A stretch of 64,000 nucleotides of DNA from Shouchella clausii. Lineage in GTDB: Bacteria; Bacillota; Bacilli; Bacillales; Bacillaceae_D. The translations under genes were made by a program, and so were the position numbers. Positions 20,235 through 31,410 of the stretch are shown here, in pieces (the first letter of the stretch is position 1; every line of letters starts with the position of its first letter). The stretch is from positions 1,364,001 through 1,428,000 of the forward strand of contig NZ_CP019985.1 in the NCBI RefSeq assembly GCF_002250115.1, in the 5' to 3' direction. The notes under the pieces are model-generated. The model had not been told where the DNA came from. It ran no database searches and saw nothing but the letters and a program-made list of their open reading frames with translations.

Positions 20235-20262
20235 GGGGCTGCAGCCAACGTTGCAGCCCCTT
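20235..20262 (+). terminator. Intrinsic terminator after ychF
   Basis: A 9-bp GC-rich stem, GGGGCTGCA / TGCAGCCCC, has an 8-base loop. The following T-run is weak (TTAATTGT). Confidence 0.7.
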
Positions 20263-20437
20263 AATTGTAGATTCATTTTGTCGAAAAAAAATGCAAGAAA
20301 AAACAAGGAATTTTAGTTGAGATAGCGTATATAGTTGGTAACCCCTTTGAAAGCCCCCCTCACGTATGCTCTTACACCCTTGATTCCCAATTGTCGTGCC
20401 AATCTGAACAAAAGGCAGGTGGTTGCTTCGATAATTC

Positions 20438-20466
20438 TTGAATAAAGACCATTTTAATGGTATACT
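20438..20466 (+). promoter_or_regulatory. SigA promoter of rpsF-ssb-rpsR
   Basis: TTGAAT (20438-20443) and TATACT (20461-20466) are separated by exactly 17 bases, about 80 bases before rpsF. Confidence 0.82.
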
Positions 20467-20490
20467 CGTTCAATGTGAGTGAATTGACTT

Positions 20491-20530
20491 TTGCTCCTTG
20501 CTCTGTGTAAACGGAGCCGCTTAGACCAAA
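20491..20530 (+). promoter_or_regulatory. Possible S6:S18 autoregulatory leader of rpsF
   Basis: The leader contains GCTCC ... GGAG with an adjacent CCG, ahead of the ribosome binding site. A hairpin with a CCG element upstream of rpsF is the known S6:S18 binding motif that represses this operon in many bacteria. The assignment rests on position and this short pattern. Confidence 0.4.
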
Positions 20531-20544
20531 AGGAGGTGACTGGA

Positions 20545-20832
20545 ATGCGTAAGTATGAAATTATGTACATTATCGCTCCAAACCTAGAAGAATCAGCAAA
20601 CAAGGAAATCATTGAGCGTTACAACAAAGTGCTCACTGACAACGGTGCTGAAATTCTAAAGGTGGACGAGATCGGTAAAAAACGCCTAGCTTATGAAATC
20701 AACGATTTCAAAGATGGTTTCTATGTATTGCTAAGTGTACAAGCAAATACGGAAGCAATTAACGAGTTTAACCGTTTGATTAAAATCAACGACAACGTTA
20801 TCCGCGTTCTCGTAACAAAAGACGAACAGTAA
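20545..20832 (+). CDS. rpsF: 30S ribosomal protein S6
   Basis: This 95-residue S6 protein ([21 protein letters not shown]...) pairs with S18 on the small-subunit platform. ATG 20545 has a perfect AAAGGAGGTGA site; the frame extends upstream without one. It is the first gene of rpsF-ssb-rpsR. Confidence 0.98.
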   Translation: MRKYEIMYIIAPNLEESANKEIIERYNKVLTDNGAEILKVDEIGKKRLAYEINDFKDGFYVLLSVQANTEAINEFNRLIKINDNVIRVLVTKDEQ

Positions 20833-20902
20833 GTCGAAATAGACATATTTTAACGGGCCCAGGACGAATAAGGGACCATTTAAAAGGCTGGGAGGGATCG
20901 CA

Positions 20903-21385
20903 TTGTTAAACCGTGTTGTTCTTGTCGGACGCTTAACGCGTGACCCTGAATTGCGATTCACGCCAAACGGTGTAGCTGTAGCCAATTTTACGCTTGCAGT
21001 CAACCGTCCGTTTTCAAACCAGCAAGGAGAACGAGAAGCTGACTTCATTAACTGTGTTGTCTGGCGCAAACCGGCTGAGAATGTCGCCAATTTCCTTAAA
21101 AAAGGGAGCCTTGCAGGAGTCGACGGCCGTGTGCAAACGCGAAGCTATGACAATAATGAAGGCAGGCGCGTTTTTGTAACGGAAGTCGTTGCTGAAAGCG
21201 TCCAATTTCTCGAACCTCGCAATAGTCAAAACCAATCCTCTGGGAATCCTGGTTTTGATCAGTACGGCGCTGGCAGCCAAGGTTCTGGCAACCAAACTGG
21301 TGGCAGCCGTTCTAATGGATATGATAACGACCCGTTCTCGAATGACGGTTCGATTGATATTTCCGATGATGATCTTCCATTTTAA
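20903..21385 (+). CDS. ssb: Single-stranded DNA-binding protein
   Basis: SSB coats single-stranded DNA in replication and recruits partner proteins. The 160-residue chain has the N-terminal OB fold ([18 protein letters not shown] ... [19 protein letters not shown]), a Gly/Asn/Gln/Ser-rich linker (residues about 110-145) and the acidic partner-binding tip DISDDDLPF. The start is TTG, supported by GGGAGG seven bases upstream. It lies between rpsF and rpsR as in other Bacilli. Confidence 0.97.
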   Translation: MLNRVVLVGRLTRDPELRFTPNGVAVANFTLAVNRPFSNQQGEREADFINCVVWRKPAENVANFLKKGSLAGVDGRVQTRSYDNNEGRRVFVTEVVAESVQFLEPRNSQNQSSGNPGFDQYGAGSQGSGNQTGGSRSNGYDNDPFSNDGSIDISDDDLPF

Positions 21386-21410
21386 TGTTTAAAGGAAAGG
21401 AGTGAAACAT

Positions 21411-21644
21411 ATGGCACGTCGTGGTCGTCCTAAACGGAGAAAAGTATGCTTTTTTACTGCCAATAAAATTACCCATATTGACTACAAAGATGTTGATTTG
21501 CTGAAACGTTTTATTTCCGAACGTGGAAAAATTCTTCCGCGCCGCGTAACTGGAACTTCTGCAAAGTACCAACGTAAGCTGACTGTAGCGATTAAACGCG
21601 CTCGCCAAGTAGCATTGCTACCTTACGTCAACGATGTAAACTAA
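21411..21644 (+). CDS. rpsR: 30S ribosomal protein S18
   Basis: S18, 77 residues: [20 protein letters not shown] followed by the conserved [22 protein letters not shown] and [26 protein letters not shown]. It retains one cysteine near the N-terminus. ATG 21411 follows AAAGGAG; the in-frame GTG at 21402 is within the ribosome binding region. It ends the S6 operon and is followed by a long hairpin. Confidence 0.98.
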   Translation: MARRGRPKRRKVCFFTANKITHIDYKDVDLLKRFISERGKILPRRVTGTSAKYQRKLTVAIKRARQVALLPYVNDVN

Positions 21645-21653
21645 AGATGGGAT

Positions 21654-21709
21654 AAAGAGGGCGGACCGGGCCAAGCTAAGAAAAAGCTGGCTTGGTTGCC
21701 CTCTTTTCT
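21654..21709 (+). terminator. Intrinsic terminator after rpsR
   Basis: AAAGAGGGC pairs with GCCCTCTTT and the inner CCAAGC with GCTTGG, followed by T-rich sequence. A second smaller hairpin (GGCGA / TCGCC then TTTT) lies at 21720-21742. Confidence 0.8.
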
Positions 21710-21827
21710 TCTACTTACTGGCGAATCGAGAGGCTCGCCTTTTACTTTAAAGGTAATTACGCTAAAATAGATGGGAACTGTGTGTGAATGAGACGCGTTC
21801 GTTGAGCGTGTTAAATGAGGTGAGAAT

Positions 21828-22751
21828 TTGGAACACAGGAACCAGCTGATGAAGGGTCTACTATGCGGTGTGATTTACATTGCATTGTTCATGATCTTTG
21901 CATTTAACATTCCGCTATTAAACATGTTCGCACTTGTCGCCATGCCGTTGCCAGTTGTTTATTTTACGGCCATTTTTGGGCCAAGGCCGGGGATGGTGCT
22001 AACAGCGGCTGTCGGTTTGCTTGGAACAATAGCGACGTTAAACCCTTTGGCAGCATTTGCTTTTGCCGTCATTGGCTATGTGCTCGGCTATGCTCAGCAC
22101 AAGCGCAGAAAAGGGGCTGAATTGTTGCTGGCAACGATTGTTGCATCGTTTGTCTTTCTTTCGGCTGCCTACATACTCCTTACAGCCGTCACCGATCTAT
22201 CCGTGCTGCAATTTGTCCGGGAGTCCCTCCAAGAGACGCAACAGCTTCTGTCTGAATTAGGGATGGAATCCTATGATGAAGCATTTATAGAGGAATACGT
22301 CCAATTAATTGAATCGCTGATGACCTTTTTGTTGCTACTGATGGCTGCCGTATATGCGTTTTTGGTCTATGGAGCGGCAACCATGCTCTTTAAACGTGTA
22401 GACCTACCGTATCATAAGCTGCCGAAGTTTCGCGAATGGGCATTTCCACGTTTTTTCCTTTGGTTTTATTTTTCCCTATTGCTCCTGTCCTTTTTGCCAT
22501 TTGAGCCTGGTTCCTATATGGCGGCAGTCACGCAAACTGGCATAAATTTGGTCAGTGTATTGCTTATCATCCAAGGAGTGTCGCTTCTGTTTGTGTATTT
22601 GCAGGCAAGGCGGCTTGCAAAGGGCGTCTCTGTTTTCATTATTATCATGGTTGTCATCAGTCTTTTACTCGTGCCATTTTTGTTGTGGGCCATGAAAATG
22701 ATTGGCGTACTGGATATGGTTTTAAGAATTCGCGACCGTATGAAACTGTAA
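21828..22751 (+). CDS. yybS: YybS family (DUF2232) membrane protein
   Basis: This 307-residue integral membrane protein has about eight hydrophobic segments and a short amphipathic loop (residues about 130-165). The family (DUF2232, YybS) is found directly upstream of gdpP and rplI in Bacilli; its substrate and role are unknown, although the fold resembles energy-coupling S components. The TTG start is supported by GAGGTGAGAAT. Confidence 0.82.
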   Translation: MEHRNQLMKGLLCGVIYIALFMIFAFNIPLLNMFALVAMPLPVVYFTAIFGPRPGMVLTAAVGLLGTIATLNPLAAFAFAVIGYVLGYAQHKRRKGAELLLATIVASFVFLSAAYILLTAVTDLSVLQFVRESLQETQQLLSELGMESYDEAFIEEYVQLIESLMTFLLLLMAAVYAFLVYGAATMLFKRVDLPYHKLPKFREWAFPRFFLWFYFSLLLLSFLPFEPGSYMAAVTQTGINLVSVLLIIQGVSLLFVYLQARRLAKGVSVFIIIMVVISLLLVPFLLWAMKMIGVLDMVLRIRDRMKL

Positions 22752-22780
22752 TTTTTGGATGACAGGTAGGAGATGACAAT

Positions 22781-24751
22781 ATGCCAAATTGGAAAAAGCA
22801 GTGGTGGCAACAGCTTCATGTCATCACACTCTTTGCCATTGCCGTTGTGTCCATTGCTGTTCTCGCTTATTATCGCTTAGAAGCCGGCGCAGTTGCTGGC
22901 ATTGCTCTGATCGTATGGATCGGTTTATTTCACCAATCCCATAAGCGCAATGAACGGCAGTTGCACAAATATATTTCGACTTTATCATACCGTGTGAACA
23001 AGGCAGGGGAAGAAGCTGTCACCAAGCTGCCTGTAGGCATTGTCCTCTATAATGAGGATGAAGTGATCGAGTGGGTAAATCCGTTTGTTGAGGAACGGTT
23101 TGGGACTGGGCTGATCGGCGAGCCTATTACCTGCATCCATGAAGAGCTTGGCGAATATGTAAGCAAGGACGTTGCCAATGAAACGTTCCAAATGGAGTCC
23201 TCTTACTATTACATGACGTTTGAGCGCGACGAGCAACTTATTTACATTGTGGATGTAACCGAGAAAGAACAAACGCAAAAAAAGTACCAACATATGCTGC
23301 CAGTCATCGCGCATATTTACTTAGACAACTACGATGAAGTCACACAAAGCATGGAAGATCAAGTTCGCAGCCGGCTGCTCGCCAAAGTGACAACAGCGTT
23401 GAACAACTGGGCGAGCGATTATGATATCTTTTTAAGAAGGACGTCATCTGATCGGTTTTTGGCAGTGATGAACCATAAGACGCTATTGCTGTTAGAGGAG
23501 AACCGGTTTGAATTGCTTGATGATATCCGTGAACGGACAGCGAGGGAGAAAGTGCCAATTACGCTCAGCATTGGGGTCGGCACGGAAGAAACGTCATTAA
23601 AACAACTGGGCGCCTTGGCCCAGTCAAGCTTAGATCTAGCGCTTGGCCGCGGCGGCGACCAAGTGGCGATCAAAAAGAAAAATGGCCGCGTCCGCTTTTA
23701 TGGCGGCAAGACCAATGCGATGGAAAAACGGACACGGGTACGCGCTCGCGTTATCTCCCATGCTTTGCGCGATTTTGTAAAAGAAAGCGAACGAGTGATT
23801 GTCATGGGCCACCAGCGTCCAGATATGGACGCGATTGGGGCAGCGATTGGCGTATTAAAAATTGCTGACTTAAATGACCGTGAAGGCTTTATTGTGCTCG
23901 ATGTGGAGGATATTAACCCGGATGTCCAGCGGTTATTGGAAGAAACGGAGAAACACGACCATTTGTGGAGCCAGTTTGTTTCGCCGGAAGAAGCATTGGA
24001 TTTAGCTGATAAAGAGACGTTGCTCGTCGTCGTCGATACACACAAGCCATCGCTTGTCATTGAGCCGCGGCTATTGGAAATGATTGACCGAATCATTGTC
24101 ATTGACCACCATCGCCGCAGCGAAGACTTTGTTGAAGATCCGGTTCTCGTTTATATGGAGCCGTATGCGTCATCTACGGCCGAGCTTGTGACCGAGCTGC
24201 TCGAGTACCAGCCGATGCAGTTCAAAATGGACCGGCTGGAAGCGACAGCACTGCTCGCTGGCATTATTGTCGATACAAGAAGTTTTGCCGTCCGTACTGG
24301 GGCGAGGACATTTGATGCAGCCTCGTTTTTGCGGGCCAACGGCGCCGATACGGCGCTCGTGCAAAAGCTATTAAAGGAAGACTTGGCGTCTTACGTAAAG
24401 CGTGCTAAGCTTGTAGAAAACGCCTATCTTTACCGAGAGGGCTATGCCATTGCCGTGGCTCCAGACGACCATGTTTACGATCAGCTCGTGATCGCCCAGG
24501 CTGCTGATACGTTGCTGACAATGAGCGGCGTGCTTGCCTCTTTTGTCGTTTGTCAGCTTGCTGATGGACGAATCGGCATTAGCGCTCGTTCACTTGGCGA
24601 CGTAAATGTCCAAGTCATCATGGAAAAGCTCGGCGGTGGCGGCCATCTCTCAAATGCAGCGACACAATTGCCTGACTTGACGCTGGAGGAAGGGAAACTC
24701 CAGCTCGAGAAGGCCATTGATGAAGTACGAGAAGGAGGAAGCGGAGCATGA
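22781..24751 (+). CDS. gdpP: Cyclic-di-AMP phosphodiesterase GdpP
   Basis: GdpP hydrolyses c-di-AMP to pApA and so sets cell-wall and potassium homeostasis. The 656-residue protein has two N-terminal membrane helices (residues about 12-55), a PAS-like domain (about 80-165), a degenerate GGDEF domain (about 170-310), and a DHH/DHHA1 module with [13 protein letters not shown] near 345, VVDTHKP near 415, [10 protein letters not shown] near 440, and [12 protein letters not shown] near 620. Its stop overlaps the rplI start (ATGA). Confidence 0.97.
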   Translation: MPNWKKQWWQQLHVITLFAIAVVSIAVLAYYRLEAGAVAGIALIVWIGLFHQSHKRNERQLHKYISTLSYRVNKAGEEAVTKLPVGIVLYNEDEVIEWVNPFVEERFGTGLIGEPITCIHEELGEYVSKDVANETFQMESSYYYMTFERDEQLIYIVDVTEKEQTQKKYQHMLPVIAHIYLDNYDEVTQSMEDQVRSRLLAKVTTALNNWASDYDIFLRRTSSDRFLAVMNHKTLLLLEENRFELLDDIRERTAREKVPITLSIGVGTEETSLKQLGALAQSSLDLALGRGGDQVAIKKKNGRVRFYGGKTNAMEKRTRVRARVISHALRDFVKESERVIVMGHQRPDMDAIGAAIGVLKIADLNDREGFIVLDVEDINPDVQRLLEETEKHDHLWSQFVSPEEALDLADKETLLVVVDTHKPSLVIEPRLLEMIDRIIVIDHHRRSEDFVEDPVLVYMEPYASSTAELVTELLEYQPMQFKMDRLEATALLAGIIVDTRSFAVRTGARTFDAASFLRANGADTALVQKLLKEDLASYVKRAKLVENAYLYREGYAIAVAPDDHVYDQLVIAQAADTLLTMSGVLASFVVCQLADGRIGISARSLGDVNVQVIMEKLGGGGHLSNAATQLPDLTLEEGKLQLEKAIDEVREGGSGA

Positions 24752-25191
24752 AAGTCATTTTCACTGAAGATGTAAAAGGGAAAGGCAAAAAAGGCGAATT
24801 GAAAGACGTGTCAGAAGGCTATGCCCGCAACTATTTAATCCCTAAAAATTTAGCAGTGGCAGCTACGTCTGGAAATATAAAAGACCTTGAGGCACAAGAA
24901 AAAAGCAAGCAAAAAAAGGCGGAAGCGGAACTTCAAAAAGCGAAAGCATTGAAAGAAGAGCTTGAAGCGCTCAAGATCGAGATTCCTGCCAAAGCTGGCG
25001 AAGGCGGCCGCCTATTCGGGGCCGTGTCGACAAAGCAAATTGCCGAGGCACTTGGGAAACAAGGCAAGAAAGTCGATAAACGCAAAATCCAATTGGACGA
25101 ACCGATTCGTTCACTCGGCTACACGAAAGTGCCGATTAAAATCCACCCAGAAGTGGTGGCAACGGCTACTGTCCACGTTGTAGAAGCATAG
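24748..25191 (+). CDS. rplI: 50S ribosomal protein L9
   Basis: L9, 147 residues, with the N-terminal signature [32 protein letters not shown], a long connecting helix ([20 protein letters not shown]) and the C-terminal domain ([17 protein letters not shown]). It overlaps gdpP by four bases and is followed by a strong terminator. Confidence 0.98.
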   Translation: MKVIFTEDVKGKGKKGELKDVSEGYARNYLIPKNLAVAATSGNIKDLEAQEKSKQKKAEAELQKAKALKEELEALKIEIPAKAGEGGRLFGAVSTKQIAEALGKQGKKVDKRKIQLDEPIRSLGYTKVPIKIHPEVVATATVHVVEA

Positions 25192-25195
25192 AAAC

Positions 25196-25233
25196 AAAAG
25201 GAAGCTGGCTCTCGCTTTGGCCAGCTTCCTTTT
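25196..25233 (+). terminator. Intrinsic terminator after rplI
   Basis: A 14-bp stem (AAAAGGAAGCTGGC / GCCAGCTTCCTTTT) has a 10-base loop and ends in T residues. Confidence 0.9.
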
Positions 25234-25261
25234 AAGTCAGTTGTAAGGGGGGGAGAAATGG

Positions 25262-26623
25262 ATGAGCGACCTTTTGACAGAGCGGACGCCGCCGCAAAAC
25301 ATTGAAGCAGAGCAGGCCGTGTTAGGTGCGATTTTTCTCGCTGACCATGCGTTAACGACGGCGAGTGAGCGCCTCATGCCTGAAGATTTTTACCGTGCTA
25401 GCCACCAGCGGATTTACGAAGTGATGCTGGACCTCGGTGAAAAGGGAGAGCCTGTCGATTTAGTCACAGTCACCTCAGAGCTGCAAAACAGAGGGTGGCT
25501 TGATGATATTGGCGGTGTCGCCTACTTGGCCGATGTCGCCGAGTCTGTCCCTACTGCCGCCAATGTTGAGTATTACAGCCGCATCGTCGAAGAAAAATCG
25601 CTGTTACGGCGGCTCATCCGTGTGGCCACCAACATTGCAAAAGAAGGCTATGCGAGCGAGGATGAAGTCGATGCGATCCTCGACCAAGCAGAGAAAACGA
25701 TTCTCGAAGTCGCACAACGAAAAAATACAAGCAGCTTTGTCTCGATTAAAGATGTGCTGCTTGAAACGTATGACCAAATCGAAATATTGCAGCAAACCCG
25801 CGGGGAAATTACGGGCATTGCGACTGGTTTTACGGAGCTAGATACAATGACTGCTGGATTCCAGCGCAACGATCTTATTATCGTTGCAGCGCGCCCGTCA
25901 GTAGGGAAAACCGCATTTGCGCTTAACATTGCCCAAAACGTTGCCACAAAAACCGATGAAACGGTTGCGATTTTCTCGCTGGAAATGGGAGCGAGCCAGC
26001 TCGTCACGCGGATGCTTTGTGCAGAAGGGAACATCGATGCCCAGCGGATGCGGACAGGCGCCTTGGAGGAAGAGGATTGGCATAAACTGTCGATGGCGAT
26101 GGGGTCTTTGTCGAAAGCAGGCATTTACATCGATGACACACCTGGTGTGAAAGTCGGCGAAATTCGTGCCAAATGCCGGCGCCTCAAGCAAGAAAAAGGG
26201 CTTGGCATGATTTTGATTGACTACTTGCAGCTCATTCAAGGGAACGGCCGCAGCGGTGAAAACCGCCAGCAAGAAGTATCGGAAATTTCACGGACGCTGA
26301 AAGCGATCGCCCGTGAGCTAGAAGTGCCAGTTATTGCCCTGTCGCAATTGTCACGGGGCGTCGAATCAAGGCAGGACAAACGCCCAATGATGTCAGACAT
26401 CCGGGAATCAGGCAGTATTGAACAAGATGCCGATATTGTCGCTTTTCTCTATCGTGATGACTACTATGATAAAGAAACCGAGAATAAAAATATTATCGAA
26501 ATTATTATTGCCAAGCAGCGAAACGGCCCCGTTGGGACGGTTGAGCTAGCATTTGTAAAAGAATACAATAAGTTCGTTAATTTGGACCGGCGCCATGACG
26601 AGAACGACATGCCGCCAGGTTAA
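25262..26623 (+). CDS. dnaC: Replicative DNA helicase DnaC (DnaB family)
   Basis: This is the hexameric helicase of the replication fork, called DnaC in B. subtilis. The 453-residue protein has the N-terminal domain (PPQNIEAEQAVLGAIF), Walker A ARPSVGKTAFALNIA near residue 210, Walker B LGMILIDYLQLI, the H3/H4 region (ELEVPVIALSQLSRGVE, MSDIRESGSIEQDADI) and the typical RNGPVG arginine segment. The long GGGGGGAG tract upstream serves as ribosome binding site for ATG 25262. Confidence 0.97.
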   Translation: MSDLLTERTPPQNIEAEQAVLGAIFLADHALTTASERLMPEDFYRASHQRIYEVMLDLGEKGEPVDLVTVTSELQNRGWLDDIGGVAYLADVAESVPTAANVEYYSRIVEEKSLLRRLIRVATNIAKEGYASEDEVDAILDQAEKTILEVAQRKNTSSFVSIKDVLLETYDQIEILQQTRGEITGIATGFTELDTMTAGFQRNDLIIVAARPSVGKTAFALNIAQNVATKTDETVAIFSLEMGASQLVTRMLCAEGNIDAQRMRTGALEEEDWHKLSMAMGSLSKAGIYIDDTPGVKVGEIRAKCRRLKQEKGLGMILIDYLQLIQGNGRSGENRQQEVSEISRTLKAIARELEVPVIALSQLSRGVESRQDKRPMMSDIRESGSIEQDADIVAFLYRDDYYDKETENKNIIEIIIAKQRNGPVGTVELAFVKEYNKFVNLDRRHDENDMPPG

Positions 26624-26627
26624 CGGA

Positions 26628-26654
26628 AAAAAGCTCTCATCAAGAGAGCTTTTT
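26628..26654 (+). terminator. Intrinsic terminator after dnaC
   Basis: AAAAAGCTCTC / GAGAGCTTTTT is an 11-bp stem with a 5-base loop, suitable for either direction. Confidence 0.88.
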
Positions 26655-26660
26655 CGTTTT

Positions 26661-26701
26661 TATACGAATGTTGGAGATTTTTATTATGGAAATGTTCGTG
26701 T
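26661..26701. promoter_or_regulatory. Candidate PurR operator (two PurBox-like half-sites) of purA
   Basis: TATACGAATGTT (26661-26672) and the inverted AATGTTCGTGT (26691-26701) resemble the CGAA-centred PurBox pair that controls purA in Bacillus and lie just upstream of the -35 element. The spacing is near, but not exactly, the usual 16-17 bases. Confidence 0.42.
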
Positions 26702-26705
26702 CTAA

Positions 26706-26735
26706 TTGACGCCCCGTAGGCTGACCTGCTATACT
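26706..26735 (+). promoter_or_regulatory. SigA promoter of purA
   Basis: TTGACG (26706-26711) and TATACT (26730-26735) are 18 bases apart, 36 bases before the purA start. Confidence 0.8.
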
Positions 26736-26752
26736 TACAATGGTTTTTATAG

Positions 26753-28057
<1,305 letters not shown>

Positions 28058-28064
28058 CTGGCAA

Positions 28065-28101
28065 GGGAAAATGCAGGGAAAGCGCCCCTGTATTTTCCCG
28101 C
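28065..28101 (+). terminator. Terminator-like hairpin after purA
   Basis: GGGAAAATgCAGGG pairs with CCCTGtATTTTCCC across an 8-base loop directly after the purA stop. The T-run is absent, so efficiency is uncertain. Confidence 0.6.
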
Positions 28102-28145
28102 TTATCTTCCATTCAATCACGCTAAAAAAACTTTTTAAAAAGTAG

Positions 28146-28174
28146 TTGCACACCTAGTTTTTATATGCTATTAT
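28146..28174 (+). promoter_or_regulatory. Promoter of the tRNA cluster
   Basis: TTGCAC (28146-28151) and TATTAT (28169-28174) have a 17-base spacer, about 70 bases upstream of the first tRNA. Confidence 0.65.
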
Positions 28175-28245
28175 AAATCTTGTCGCCAAGGGATTTGGGG
28201 ACAAGCGGTTTGCTTTTCTGCACCGCCTGCTCGGCTTTTTTAGAG

Positions 28246-28321
28246 GAGCCATTAGCTCAGTTGGTAGAGCATCTGACTTTTAATCAGAGGGTCGAAGGTT
28301 CGAGTCCTTCATGGCTCACCA
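28246..28321 (+). tRNA. tRNA-Lys(UUU)
   Basis: This is a cloverleaf with acceptor GAGCCAT / ATGGCTC, anticodon TTT in CTGACTTTTAATCAG, T-loop GGTTCGAGTCC and an encoded CCA end. It is the first of five tRNA genes in a row. Confidence 0.97.
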
Positions 28322-28331
28322 TGTTTACAGT

Positions 28332-28403
28332 GGCCCGTTGGTCAAGCGGTTAAGACACCGCCCTTTCACGGCGGTAACACGGGTTCGAATCCCGTACGGG
28401 TCA
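28332..28403 (+). tRNA. tRNA-Glu(UUC)
   Basis: The acceptor is GGCCCGT / ACGGGTC, with anticodon TTC in CCGCCCTTTCACGGCGG and T-loop GGTTCGAATCC. CCA is not encoded. Confidence 0.96.
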
Positions 28404-28426
28404 CTTTTCATATAGATACATATCTT

Positions 28427-28503
28427 GGTCCGGTAGTTCAGTTGGTTAGAATGCCTGCCTGTCACGCAGGAGGTCGCGGGTTCGAGTCCCGTCCGGACCG
28501 CCA
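28427..28503 (+). tRNA. tRNA-Asp(GUC)
   Basis: The acceptor is GGTCCGG / CCGGACC, with anticodon GTC in CCTGCCTGTCACGCAGG, discriminator G and an encoded CCA. Confidence 0.97.
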
Positions 28504-28539
28504 TTTACATCTTGATAAAAAGTCGAAAGAAGCAAAAAT

Positions 28540-28615
<76 letters not shown>

Positions 28616-28618
28616 TTT

Positions 28619-28691
<73 letters not shown>

Positions 28692-28695
28692 TAGC

Positions 28696-28736
28696 GAAAG
28701 AACTTTATGTGCGAATGCATATAAGGTTCTTTTTTT
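28696..28736 (+). terminator. Terminator of the tRNA cluster
   Basis: AAAGAACTTTATGTGC pairs (with wobble) with GCATATAAGGTTCTTT around a GAAT loop and runs into seven T residues. Confidence 0.88.
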
Positions 28737-28860
28737 GCATTCTTCTTGACTTGCACGTTTGTGGTAAACTAAGAGATAGGGCAAAACAATTGCCCGGGAA
28801 AGAATGTTGTTATTTCTAAATGAAGGATCTTAGAACGACGACCAATCTAGGAGGATGAGG

Positions 28861-29571
28861 ATGGACAAACATATTCTCGTGGTAGATGATGAAAAGTCGA
28901 TTGCTGATATATTAAAATTTAACTTGGAGAAGGAAGGCTTTGATGTTACTTGTGCTTATGATGGGAATGAAGCATTAGAGCGCGTCAAGGAACGGAAGCC
29001 TGATTTAATGCTCCTTGATATTATGCTCCCTTATAAAGATGGCATGGAAGTTTGCCGTGAAGTAAGGAAGCAATACGATTTGCCAATTATCATGTTAACG
29101 GCAAAAGACTCGGAAATTGATAAAGTGCTTGGCCTTGAGCTTGGCGCTGATGACTATGTTATCAAGCCGTTTAGCACGCGGGAACTGTTGGCACGTGTAA
29201 AGGCAAACTTGCGGCGCCAACAAGTCGCTTCTGACGATGCGCCAACAACGCAAAAAGAAATTACAATTGGCGAGCTATCGATTCTTCCTGAAGCGTATCA
29301 AGTAAAAAAACGGGGCGAGCCAGTTGATTTAACGCACCGGGAGTTTGAGTTAATCCATTATCTTGGCAAGCATTTAGGCCAAGTAATGACGCGGGAGCAT
29401 TTGCTGCAAGCGGTGTGGGGCTATGATTATTTTGGCGATGTGCGCACAGTAGACGTAACAGTGCGGCGCTTGCGTGAAAAAGTGGAAGACAACCCAAGCT
29501 ATCCAAACTGGATTATGACGAGAAGGGGAGTCGGCTACTTCTTGTCGGCGCCAGAGGGCGAGCAACGGTAA
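28861..29571 (+). CDS. walR: Response regulator WalR (YycF)
   Basis: WalR is the essential OmpR-type regulator of cell-wall metabolism genes. The 236-residue protein has the receiver domain ([14 protein letters not shown], phospho-acceptor Asp53 in [11 protein letters not shown], conserved Lys in DDYVIKPF) and a C-terminal winged helix ([15 protein letters not shown] ... [16 protein letters not shown]). ATG 28861 lies six bases after AGGAGG; the ATG at 28855 is too close to it. walK follows without a gap. Confidence 0.97.
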   Translation: MDKHILVVDDEKSIADILKFNLEKEGFDVTCAYDGNEALERVKERKPDLMLLDIMLPYKDGMEVCREVRKQYDLPIIMLTAKDSEIDKVLGLELGADDYVIKPFSTRELLARVKANLRRQQVASDDAPTTQKEITIGELSILPEAYQVKKRGEPVDLTHREFELIHYLGKHLGQVMTREHLLQAVWGYDYFGDVRTVDVTVRRLREKVEDNPSYPNWIMTRRGVGYFLSAPEGEQR

Positions 29572-31410
29572 ATGGAACGCAATGTCGGGTTTTTTAAATC
29601 CATTCGCTTCAAACTGATTATTATTTATGTGCTGTTGATTGTATTGGCGATGCAAATTGTCAGTGTCTACTTTTCCCGGGAACTGGAAAGAAATTTGCTT
29701 GAAAACTATGAAACACTGTTGAATGACCGCTTAAATGTGCTGTCTTTAAGTGTCGGCCAAGAATTGCAAGAAGACCCAGAAGAACGGGACCTTGATACGC
29801 TTGTACGCAACGCTTTCCCGCAAAACGATGAGAATACACGCAAAGGGAAAGCGCAAGTGATTGGCTATAATAGCGTGGTGCTGGCAAGCTCTTCCGACGA
29901 AGACGCCAACATTATTGACCAACAGACTGACCAAACGATTGTTAAGCGCGCCTTAACCGGAACGCCGACATATGAATTCCAAGAGCGGATCAACCAAGAA
30001 GACCAAGAGCGCTACATTATTAAAGCACACCCCGTTCGTTCCAATGAAAATGGCACTGGCGAAATTCTCGGTGCTGTCTACATTGAAGCGTCAATTGAGG
30101 GTGTCAGTAAGCAAGCACAAGCGATCAACCGCATTTTTATCTCGGCGACAGGTATTGCGATGGTGTTGACGTTCTTAGTGGTCATTCTACTGGCCCGAAC
30201 GATCACGATGCCGATTCTTGACATGCGTCGGCAAGCGCTCCGCATGAGCCATGGCGATTTTTCGAGGCAAGTCCGTGTCTACAGTACCGATGAGTTAGGC
30301 CAGCTTGCCACTGCGTTTAACGAGTTGACGAATAGGCTCCATGATACGACATTAATGAGGGACAGGGAGCAGAAGCGTTTGCGTTCGGTATTGGCCCACA
30401 TGACGGATGGCGTGATTGCGACAGACCAAAGCGGCTTAATTATTTTGATGAACCGCCGCGCCGAAGAACTGTTAGGCATTCCGTTAAAGCATGTGCTGCG
30501 CAGGCCGATTATGAACGTGCTGCGCATGGAAGAGGAAGTGAGCATTTTTGAGCTCTACGAAAGGAACGAGCCGTTGCTCCTTGACTTAAGCACAGGCGAA
30601 GAGCCGATTGTGCTCGAAGTGAACTTTTCAGCGATTCAAGAAGATGAAGGCCCCTTCAATGGCTTGATTGCGGTCCTTCACGATGTAACCGAGAAAGAGA
30701 AAATTGAAAATGAACGGCGCGAATTTGTCGCCAACGTGTCACATGAATTGCGGACGCCGTTGACGACGATGAAAAGCTACCTAGAAGCGTTGGCAGACGG
30801 GGCGATGCAAGATGAGGACATTGCGCCGCGCTTTTTAGAGGTAACGCAAAAGGAAACGGACCGGATGATCCGCCTTGTCAATGATTTGCTCCAGCTGTCC
30901 AAAATTGACTCAAACGATTACCGTCTCGACTTGCATTGGGTGGAGCTCGGTGCCTTTTTGCATAGCATTGTCGAACGGTTTGAAATGGTCGTCAAGGACA
31001 AAAACATTGATTTTCACCGCCATATTGCGAAACAGCCAACTTACGTCAAAATCGATACCGATAAAATGACTCAAGTGCTGGACAACATTTTATCGAATGC
31101 GATTAAATACTCTCCGTCTGGGGGCAATGTGACCATCACCCTCCTCCATCAAGGAAACAAAGCACGGATTAGCATTGCCGATGAAGGGTTAGGCATTCCA
31201 GCTGAGTCACAAGACAAGATTTTTGAGCGGTTCTATCGAGTGGACAAAGCTCGGGCGCGGAACGTTGGAGGGACAGGTCTCGGCCTTGCGATTGCGAGCG
31301 AGTATGTCCATGCCCATGAAGGCGATATTTGGGTCCATAGTGAATACAATGAAGGCACGACCATTTATATCACGTTGCCTTACTCGACATTCAAAGGAGG
31401 AACAATGTGA
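29572..31410 (+). CDS. walK: Sensor histidine kinase WalK (YycG)
   Basis: WalK is the membrane sensor kinase partner of WalR. The 612-residue protein has two membrane helices (about 13-33 and 185-205) flanking an extracytoplasmic PAS-like domain, then HAMP, a cytoplasmic PAS domain (about 265-370), the HisKA domain with phospho-His391 in FVANVSHELRTPLTTMKS, and the ATPase domain with N box NILSNAIKYS, DEGLGIP and GGTGLGLAIA. It starts immediately after the walR stop and overlaps yycH. Confidence 0.97.
   Translation: MERNVGFFKSIRFKLIIIYVLLIVLAMQIVSVYFSRELERNLLENYETLLNDRLNVLSLSVGQELQEDPEERDLDTLVRNAFPQNDENTRKGKAQVIGYNSVVLASSSDEDANIIDQQTDQTIVKRALTGTPTYEFQERINQEDQERYIIKAHPVRSNENGTGEILGAVYIEASIEGVSKQAQAINRIFISATGIAMVLTFLVVILLARTITMPILDMRRQALRMSHGDFSRQVRVYSTDELGQLATAFNELTNRLHDTTLMRDREQKRLRSVLAHMTDGVIATDQSGLIILMNRRAEELLGIPLKHVLRRPIMNVLRMEEEVSIFELYERNEPLLLDLSTGEEPIVLEVNFSAIQEDEGPFNGLIAVLHDVTEKEKIENERREFVANVSHELRTPLTTMKSYLEALADGAMQDEDIAPRFLEVTQKETDRMIRLVNDLLQLSKIDSNDYRLDLHWVELGAFLHSIVERFEMVVKDKNIDFHRHIAKQPTYVKIDTDKMTQVLDNILSNAIKYSPSGGNVTITLLHQGNKARISIADEGLGIPAESQDKIFERFYRVDKARARNVGGTGLGLAIASEYVHAHEGDIWVHSEYNEGTTIYITLPYSTFKGGTM

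Larger units (their letters stand above)
20229..20544. other. Intergenic region between ychF and rpsF
   Basis: It holds a strong terminator for ychF (20235-20262), an AT-rich stretch without any visible gene (20265-20430), the rpsF promoter (20438-20466) and a structured leader (about 20491-20530). Confidence 0.8.
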
